Origin: Anaerolineales bacterium
Lineage (GTDB): Bacteria; Chloroflexota; Anaerolineae; Anaerolineales; Villigracilaceae
Direction: 5' to 3'
Assembly: GCA_025056515.1 (NCBI GenBank)
Contig: JANWWB010000170.1
Coordinates: 1 to 10,495 of the forward strand
Length of the DNA stretch: 10,495 bases
Shown piece by piece: positions 6,653 to 10,495 of this stretch. The position numbers were made by a program, and so were the translations under genes. The notes under the pieces were generated by a model, which did no database searches, was not told the DNA's origin, and saw only the letters and a list, made by a program, of their open reading frames with translations. Each line of letters starts with the position of its first letter. Position 1 is the first letter of the stretch.

Positions 6653-7300
6653 TCAGCTAGGTTTTTCAGCAACTACCAGAATGGCCGTAGCAAGATGTCG
6701 TGCCGGTCGCGACACCCAGTTCAGATAGAACCGTTTCAAAAAGAAAAAGCGCCAAACGCCCAACACATCTCGAATGGAAAAGCGGCGGCCGACTTGCTCG
6801 AGCCAGAAGGCGCGTTCGCGGCGGTGGACATGCGTCGGATCGGTATCCAGCCTGTTGACCAACCAGCCTAACGGTCCATCATAGACTGGGACGGTCAAAA
6901 CCAGTAAACCACCGGGACGGAGCAGCCTCTCCAGATTCTCCCAAGCTATCTCCAAGTCCGGGATGTGTTCGAGGACGTCGAAGCAGGTTATAACGTCATA
7001 AGGCCTATCGCTCGAGAGCGAGCCAAGTGCCCCTGGAAAGAGGTTGACCTCAGGTGGTAAGATTTTCCGTGCCTCTTCAAGGGCATGGTGCGAAATGTCG
7101 CTCCCGCTACAGACGAAATAACGCTGGGCTTCTAGCAAGAACAATCCATAGGCGCAACCGACATCGAGCAGGCGGCCGGATTGGCGGAAGCGAAGAATCA
7201 CTTTCAGAAAAGCGCGCCACTTATAGGGGGGATTGCGTCTTCGGTAGTTTCCCTGATATTGGTTTAGGAAGTAATTTGTTTCAAAAAGCCCATTTGACAT
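6653..7300 (-). CDS. Class I SAM-dependent methyltransferase
   Basis: The 215-residue product has a Rossmann-type methyltransferase core. Motif I, LLDVGCAYG, near residues 44-52 binds S-adenosylmethionine; an acidic loop follows (SGSDIS, D68). DVITCFDVLEHIPD near 102-115 and LLRPGGLLVLTVP near 126-138 are the next motifs. This arrangement fits the Methyltransf_11/23 families, often acting on lipids, sugars or small molecules; the substrate cannot be told from sequence. ATG 7300 is preferred over an in-frame TTG at 7309; a GATAGG about 11 bases upstream is a mediocre ribosome-binding site. It is the last gene of the minus-strand group, 46 bases after the glycosyltransferase, so a role in the same glycolipid or surface pathway is plausible but unproven. 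Confidence 0.88.
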   Translation of the reverse strand: MSNGLFETNYFLNQYQGNYRRRNPPYKWRAFLKVILRFRQSGRLLDVGCAYGLFLLEAQRYFVCSGSDISHHALEEARKILPPEVNLFPGALGSLSSDRPYDVITCFDVLEHIPDLEIAWENLERLLRPGGLLVLTVPVYDGPLGWLVNRLDTDPTHVHRRERAFWLEQVGRRFSIRDVLGVWRFFFLKRFYLNWVSRPARHLATAILVVAEKPS

Positions 7301-7346
7301 CGGATTCAAACCTATCAGCGTGCAGAGTCAAATCGAGAGAGACGTG

Positions 7347-8102
7347 TCAAGCCGACTTTCGATGTCGTAGCCGGTACAATCGTTCTCGCCAAGCTAGGCG
7401 GAGAGTCTCACGTATGGTTTTGGCGACCTTCATCTTGCTCTTGCCGATTTTGTTTTCATAATGCAAGACAAGTGGGACTTCGGTCATGATCGCGTTCAGA
7501 CGATCGAGTTTGAGCAGGATGTCTACCATGCAGCTGAAACCGGATTGGCTAATGAAATCCTCCCCCCAGCGCTCAAAGGCGCGGCGGAGAATCTCGACCC
7601 GATAGGCGCGGTAACCGCAGCTATAGTCACGCACGCCGCGGATAGGGAGTAGAATCTGAAATAGCCAGCGCATGCCCGCGCTAAGAAACTCTCGCCACGG
7701 CGAAAGACCGACTACCCGTGCCCCAGGCTGGTAACGAGAGGCAATCACAACATCGTTTCCACCTTCTAGAGTAGAGATCATGCGCGGTAACAAGCCTGGG
7801 GTATGCGTGTTATCCGCATCCATGGTCACGATGATGTCATCGGGGTTGGCCAGCTCCAGTGCGCGCAGCAAACCGGTTTTGATGGCTTCACCGAGGCCGC
7901 GGTTGTGTGGATGTTGCACCAGGAGCGTATGTTCATCTTCCAAGGCGCGCACGCGGGCGGCGGTGTCGTCGGCGCTGCCGTCGTCCACCACAATCACTTT
8001 AACCGGCTCGAGAAACCTTCGACGAGCCACGGCGCGGATTTGCTCAATCAATGGCGTAATGACCTCGGCTTCATTATATGCAGGAAGAACGACAAAGATC
8101 AT
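7347..8102 (-). CDS. Family 2 glycosyltransferase, polyprenol-phosphate sugar transferase-like (DPM1-like)
   Basis: The 251-residue product has the GT2 fold motifs in order: VVLPAYNEAE (4-13), VIVVDDGSADDT (36-47), HNRGLGEAIKTGL (66-78), the metal-binding VTMDADNTH (92-100), and VIASRYQPGA (119-128). GVRDYSCGYRAYR (156-168) corresponds to the acceptor-side motif of dolichyl/undecaprenyl-phosphate mannosyl- or glucosyltransferases. KIGKSKM near 218-224 matches the late basic motif of that group. It lacks a C-terminal pair of membrane helices, so it is probably a soluble or peripheral membrane enzyme loading a sugar onto a polyprenyl phosphate. Its ATG overlaps the stop of the upstream gene by four bases (ATGA at 8099-8102), a sign of translational coupling. 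Confidence 0.9.
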   Translation of the reverse strand: MIFVVLPAYNEAEVITPLIEQIRAVARRRFLEPVKVIVVDDGSADDTAARVRALEDEHTLLVQHPHNRGLGEAIKTGLLRALELANPDDIIVTMDADNTHTPGLLPRMISTLEGGNDVVIASRYQPGARVVGLSPWREFLSAGMRWLFQILLPIRGVRDYSCGYRAYRVEILRRAFERWGEDFISQSGFSCMVDILLKLDRLNAIMTEVPLVLHYENKIGKSKMKVAKTIRETLRLAWRERLYRLRHRKSA

Positions 8103-9424
8103 GGCGTGGTCCTCTGTAACTCCTCCATATAGTTTCGGATGGTCGGCACAGCGGTCAATTTCTCGTAAAAGAAGTTGTTAATAATGTTGATTAGCTCGGC
8201 ACGCGCTGCCTCTGCCTCGGCGTTTAGTCCCGTTCCTGTTTGTGCCTGGTCAAGGGTGCGACGCAATTTCAGCAGATGGCGCACCACGGCGGCTTCTTGG
8301 TCGCCCTCGAGGACGCGGATAACGGCTAGAATCAACTCGTCCGCCTGCTGACGTACACTCTCCATGTCGATGCTCGTTCCGGCCTGACAGCAATCATCCA
8401 AGGTGCGAATCAGCGACCAGACTTGATACAACATCGAAGCCGGTTCGTCGAATAATTCGCGCAGGAACGCCGCTTCTTGGTAGCGGCCTGTCAGGCGAAA
8501 GATATTGTACATGCGTTTGGCCGCTTTGCCGTAATTGATGTCTTTGGTCAGATATTTACGTACCTCATTGGTTAATTGTTCCACATACTCATCGAGAGCG
8601 TTGGCCGAAACGTGTTGGGCAAGTTTGGCGAAAATCGGCACCGATTCAGCCTCAAGATAGACCTCTTGGAAATACGGGTCCAGGTATCCATCGAGCGGGG
8701 TGATGGTCCCGTCGGGCGCCTGCCAGGTGACATCGAGCATGTTGCTGGCGCTTGCCAGTTGACCTCTCACCGGGTCGGCCACGACCCAATCGAGCTTACA
8801 CCAGCCTGGGTTGGCCGATACCTGCTCCCAGGTGATGACGACCGGTTGTCCGCTTGGGGTCAGCGCCTCGATCTTTCCGGCACAGACCTCTTCTGCTGTC
8901 CAGGAAATCGGACTACCTTTCGGACAGCGTCGTCCACTCTTAATCACCTCTTGCGGATAGGAGCCAAATTTCACCTCGATGAACTGATAGGTCGGTCCGT
9001 GTAGGGTATCAAGGATTTTTTGGCGCATAAGGTCGGCTAGAATGAAGCAGGCCTCCTCACGCGTGGCGGCGAGGATGTTGATGCGTTCAAAGTAGTCGGC
9101 ATCCCCTGGGTAAGTTTGAATCTTGGATTGTGCCGAGGAACCAGAAAGCGCCAACGCTGTTTCAACTTTTCCGGGAATATCCTTGAATTCCACTAACCGA
9201 CCGATACGGCGAAAATGCTCCAGGTCGGTCGGACTGAAATCGAGCATGGTGATGCGATGACCGAAGACGCCCACGCGGTCATCGATCACAACCTCCTCGC
9301 CTTGTGAAACAGCCAAGGCAGTCAACCATTGGAGCGCCTCAGCCTCGTCGAGTTCAATGCCTAAGCGTCGTGCCGATTCGACGATGCGCCTCAAATCATC
9401 TGGAGGGGAAGTGGAACAATTCAT
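8099..9424 (-). CDS. Uncharacterised 441-residue protein with a nucleotidyltransferase-like signature
   Basis: I do not recognise a named family. Residues 93-111 read LSGSSAQSKIQTYPGDADY. This fits the polymerase-beta-type nucleotidyltransferase pattern of Gly-Ser on a turn, 10-13 residues, then D-x-D (G94-S95, D108, D110). FIEVKFG (148-154) and KLDWV (210-214, D212) are candidates for the strand carrying the third acidic residue. From about 265 to the end the protein is predicted helical, with a basic stretch, KAAKRMYNIFRLTGRY (300-315), and HLLKLRRTLDQ. There are no membrane segments or signal peptide. The start is firm: AGGAG (CTCCT at 9431-9435 on the + strand) lies 6 bases before ATG 9424. 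It is coupled to the glycosyltransferase downstream by an ATGA overlap. Function, substrate and even the fold remain inference. Confidence 0.8.
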   Translation of the reverse strand: MNCSTSPPDDLRRIVESARRLGIELDEAEALQWLTALAVSQGEEVVIDDRVGVFGHRITMLDFSPTDLEHFRRIGRLVEFKDIPGKVETALALSGSSAQSKIQTYPGDADYFERINILAATREEACFILADLMRQKILDTLHGPTYQFIEVKFGSYPQEVIKSGRRCPKGSPISWTAEEVCAGKIEALTPSGQPVVITWEQVSANPGWCKLDWVVADPVRGQLASASNMLDVTWQAPDGTITPLDGYLDPYFQEVYLEAESVPIFAKLAQHVSANALDEYVEQLTNEVRKYLTKDINYGKAAKRMYNIFRLTGRYQEAAFLRELFDEPASMLYQVWSLIRTLDDCCQAGTSIDMESVRQQADELILAVIRVLEGDQEAAVVRHLLKLRRTLDQAQTGTGLNAEAEAARAELINIINNFFYEKLTAVPTIRNYMEELQRTTP

Positions 9425-9446
9425 GATGATCTCCTTTCAACATAAC

Positions 9447-9472
9447 GCCAATCGGGTGCCAAACCGATTGGC
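9447..9472 (-). terminator. Perfect 9-bp hairpin between exonuclease and the 441-residue gene
   Basis: GCCAATCGG (9447-9455) is the exact reverse complement of CCGATTGGC (9464-9472), with an 8-base loop. It starts directly after the TAA stop of the exonuclease (9473-9475) and ends 11 bases before the ribosome-binding site of the next gene. No long T-run follows, so it may act as an attenuator, an RNA-stability element or a weak terminator. Confidence 0.45.
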
Positions 9473-10021
9473 TTAGACCAGGTCAGGCAGGCGCGTCTGG
9501 GCTTTCGGCAATGGACAGCGGAAAAGTTCTGCTTGCACAAGCGCGTCTTGCCGGGCATTGTGACTCAACACCATGTCCCGACCGCAGTAACGAGCGACCT
9601 TGGAGAGGCCGGTCTCTTGCCAAGAGATACCGCTCAAGGCCATATCAAAGGTTTGAATGTCCAGCGCTGCGTGTCCAAAGGGATTGCGCCCCAAGTAACG
9701 ATGAACATACTCTGTGACAAACATCCAATCGAACCCAGCATTGAACGCTACGAAGACGGGGCGGTGCAAACCCGCAACTTGTTCCACCCTCGTTGCAAAC
9801 CGGTGCATGGTCTCCTCAGCCGGAAAGCCTTCGCGTGTCAATCTTTTGAGCGAGAGACCGCTGATTCGCCAGGCAGCTTCGGGAACACTGTGCCGGTCTG
9901 GGCGCAATTCCATGTAAAACCTCTCTTGTGGGCGAAAGACCTCGCAAGCGCCAATCGCAAGCAAAGCATATTGTCCAGGTGTAGGACTGGCAGTCTCGAC
10001 ATCTACAGAGATACATGTGCT
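9473..10021 (-). CDS. DnaQ-like DEDDh 3'-5' exonuclease; no usable start codon for full domain
   Basis: The frame encodes STCISVDVETASPTPGQYAL and continues to the end at 9473. All three exonuclease motifs are present: Exo I VDVET (D and E), Exo II FNAGFDWMF, and Exo III HNARQDALVQAEL (H and D). This marks a DEDDh 3'-5' exonuclease, related to proofreading, RNase T or oligoribonuclease-type enzymes. The 5' end is odd. A TAG at 10022-10024 closes the frame just upstream, and no ATG, GTG or TTG occurs before the catalytic VDVET. The first possible start, TTG at 9964, would lose the two Exo I acidic residues. A palindromic repeat lies 19 bases upstream of the TAG, and a good ribosome-binding site lies beyond it, so the original start was probably displaced by insertion. 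It may be a pseudogene. It precedes the 441-residue gene by 48 bases. Confidence 0.75.
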   Translation of the reverse strand, partial: STCISVDVETASPTPGQYALLAIGACEVFRPQERFYMELRPDRHSVPEAAWRISGLSLKRLTREGFPAEETMHRFATRVEQVAGLHRPVFVAFNAGFDWMFVTEYVHRYLGRNPFGHAALDIQTFDMALSGISWQETGLSKVARYCGRDMVLSHNARQDALVQAELFRCPLPKAQTRLPDLV

Positions 10022-10042
10022 CTATTGCAAACATCGGTTAGT

Positions 10043-10146
10043 GTGTCACTGCGAGCGCAGCGCCTGCCCCGAGCGAAGCGTGGGGGAAGCAGTCTCCTGG
10101 ATTGCTGGGAAATTGCTTCGGCGGCTACGCCGCCTCGCAAAGACAC
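10043..10146. repeat. Palindromic MITE/REP-like intergenic repeat
   Basis: The ends are inverted repeats: GTGTCACTGCGAG (10043-10055) against CTCGCAAAGACAC (10134-10146), 11 of 13 matching. A second nested pair lies inside, GAAGCAGTCTCC (10086-10097) against GGAAATTGCTTC (10108-10119), 10 of 12 matching. A GGCGGC-TAC-GCCGCC hairpin sits beside it. The 'cattgcgag...gaagcaatctcc...ggagattgcttc...ctcgcaatgac' layout is one I associate with dispersed intergenic repeats of Chloroflexota and other bacteria. It has no coding capacity. No clear target-site duplication was found. Confidence 0.7.
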
Positions 10147-10362
10147 TTATGAGTTTGACTCCTTGCAACAGAGCAAGATAAATGCTTCGTCGTTGAGGTG
10201 CATAATTTTATTATAGTCCCAACTTGACCCTCTTGTCTTGTGCTTTTGGCCGACCTCGTTGGGCTTGTATCTCTGCCTTACCGATTCGGAGGGCAAGTCC
10301 GGCGGGTTGAGGTCATCAGTGTCTGCCCGCAAGCTCTTTTCGACATGTTTGATCACTTTCAC
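10147..10362 (-). CDS. Doubtful small hypothetical ORF (71 residues)
   Basis: A GTG start at 10362 is preceded by GGAGGA with suitable spacing, a better ribosome-binding site than most in this window. The product is hydrophilic, with no recognised domain or membrane segment. Its TAA stop (10147-10149) falls exactly at the edge of the palindromic repeat, so it may be a truncated gene, or simply an open stretch of leader. A good promoter for downstream transcription lies inside it (10210-10239), which argues against a real gene. Confidence 0.25.
   Translation of the reverse strand: MKVIKHVEKSLRADTDDLNPPDLPSESVRQRYKPNEVGQKHKTRGSSWDYNKIMHLNDEAFILLCCKESNS
10159..10163 (-). promoter_or_regulatory. 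Orphan Shine-Dalgarno AGGAG beside the repeat
   Basis: CTCCT on the + strand gives AGGAG on the minus strand. Eight bases downstream, where a start codon should be, stands ATA, and the palindromic repeat begins immediately after. This fits a ribosome-binding site cut off from the exonuclease gene by the repeat. Confidence 0.4.
10210..10239 (-). promoter_or_regulatory. Minus-strand promoter reading toward the exonuclease
   Basis: The -10 box is a perfect TATAAT (10210-10215) and the -35 box is AAGACA (10234-10239, 4 of 6 matching), with an 18-base spacer. Transcription would start near 10203 and run through the orphan AGGAG and the repeat into the exonuclease frame. Confidence 0.4.
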
Positions 10363-10391
10363 GCTTCCTCCGCCAAACTCGCTGGCGAAAC

Positions 10392-10420
10392 TTGTGAGAC
10401 TGTTCCAAACATGGCATAAT
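10392..10420 (+). promoter_or_regulatory. Sigma-70-type promoter for the gene at the right edge
   Basis: TTGTGA (10392-10397, 4 of 6) and CATAAT (10415-10420, 5 of 6) are separated by 17 bases. The predicted start near 10427 gives a leader of about 22 bases before ATG 10449. Confidence 0.55.
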
Positions 10421-10448
10421 CGGCCCAGATTTTCTAGGGAGAAAAACG

Positions 10449-10495
10449 ATGCCTCAACTACCTGAAGTACCGACGTCCTTCTTGATTGATTTTCT
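10449..10495 (+). CDS. N-terminus of an unidentified gene, cut by the window edge
   Basis: ATG 10449 begins MPQLPEVPTSFLIDF and the frame is still open at the window end. The start is well supported: AGGGAG (10436-10441) lies 7 bases upstream and a promoter precedes it. Too little sequence is present to name a product. Confidence 0.6.
   Translation, partial: MPQLPEVPTSFLIDF

Noticed and set aside
8576..9004. 142-codon + strand frame opposite the 441-residue gene
   Set aside because: It is an antisense shadow; the minus-strand gene has a strong ribosome-binding site and coupled downstream start.
9533..10216. 227-codon + strand frame across the exonuclease
   Set aside because: It is antisense to the exonuclease motifs, runs through the palindromic repeat and has no recognisable domain.
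10238..10465. 75-codon + strand frame before the right-edge gene
   Set aside because: It has no ribosome-binding site, contains the promoter and ribosome-binding site of the ATG 10449 gene, and overlaps that gene in another frame.

Overview
The window looks like chromosomal DNA from an uncultured or thermophilic Chloroflexota bacterium, most likely Anaerolineae-like. This is inference from three traits: a single-chain glycyl-tRNA synthetase (alpha and beta subunits fused), a membrane-anchored thioredoxin with the Pro/Thr-rich linker common in that phylum, and a palindromic intergenic repeat of a type I associate with such genomes. No rRNA, tRNA or CRISPR array was seen.

Left part (1-1406): an eroded diversity-generating retroelement (DGR). 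A C-type-lectin-fold FGE-sulfatase domain protein (129-842) ends in a segment that looks like a DGR variable region. It is followed by a short tandem repeat and a hairpin, then by the N-terminal part of a DGR-type reverse transcriptase. The reverse transcriptase has an in-frame amber codon and stops before the catalytic palm (927-1223). No template repeat was found, so the element looks dead or dependent on a partner elsewhere.

1407-2099: a HEPN/MNT toxin-antitoxin pair. The HEPN gene carries a one-base frameshift; the MNT nucleotidyltransferase gene is intact and overlaps its end. A hairpin separates it from the next block.

2213-6579 (+ strand): glyQS, then a protein with a TPR-like N-terminus, one membrane segment, a Pro/Thr-rich stalk and a CPYC thioredoxin domain.

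6653-10021 (- strand, convergent): read right to left, a DEDDh exonuclease with a damaged 5' end, a 441-residue protein with a nucleotidyltransferase-like signature, a family 2 glycosyltransferase (ATGA-coupled to the preceding gene) and a SAM methyltransferase. The last three look like one transcription unit.

Right end (10022-10495): a palindromic repeat of about 105 bp lies between the exonuclease frame and an upstream ribosome-binding site and promoter that may once have served it. A doubtful small minus-strand ORF follows. A well-formed promoter and ribosome-binding site then start a + strand gene that runs off the window.
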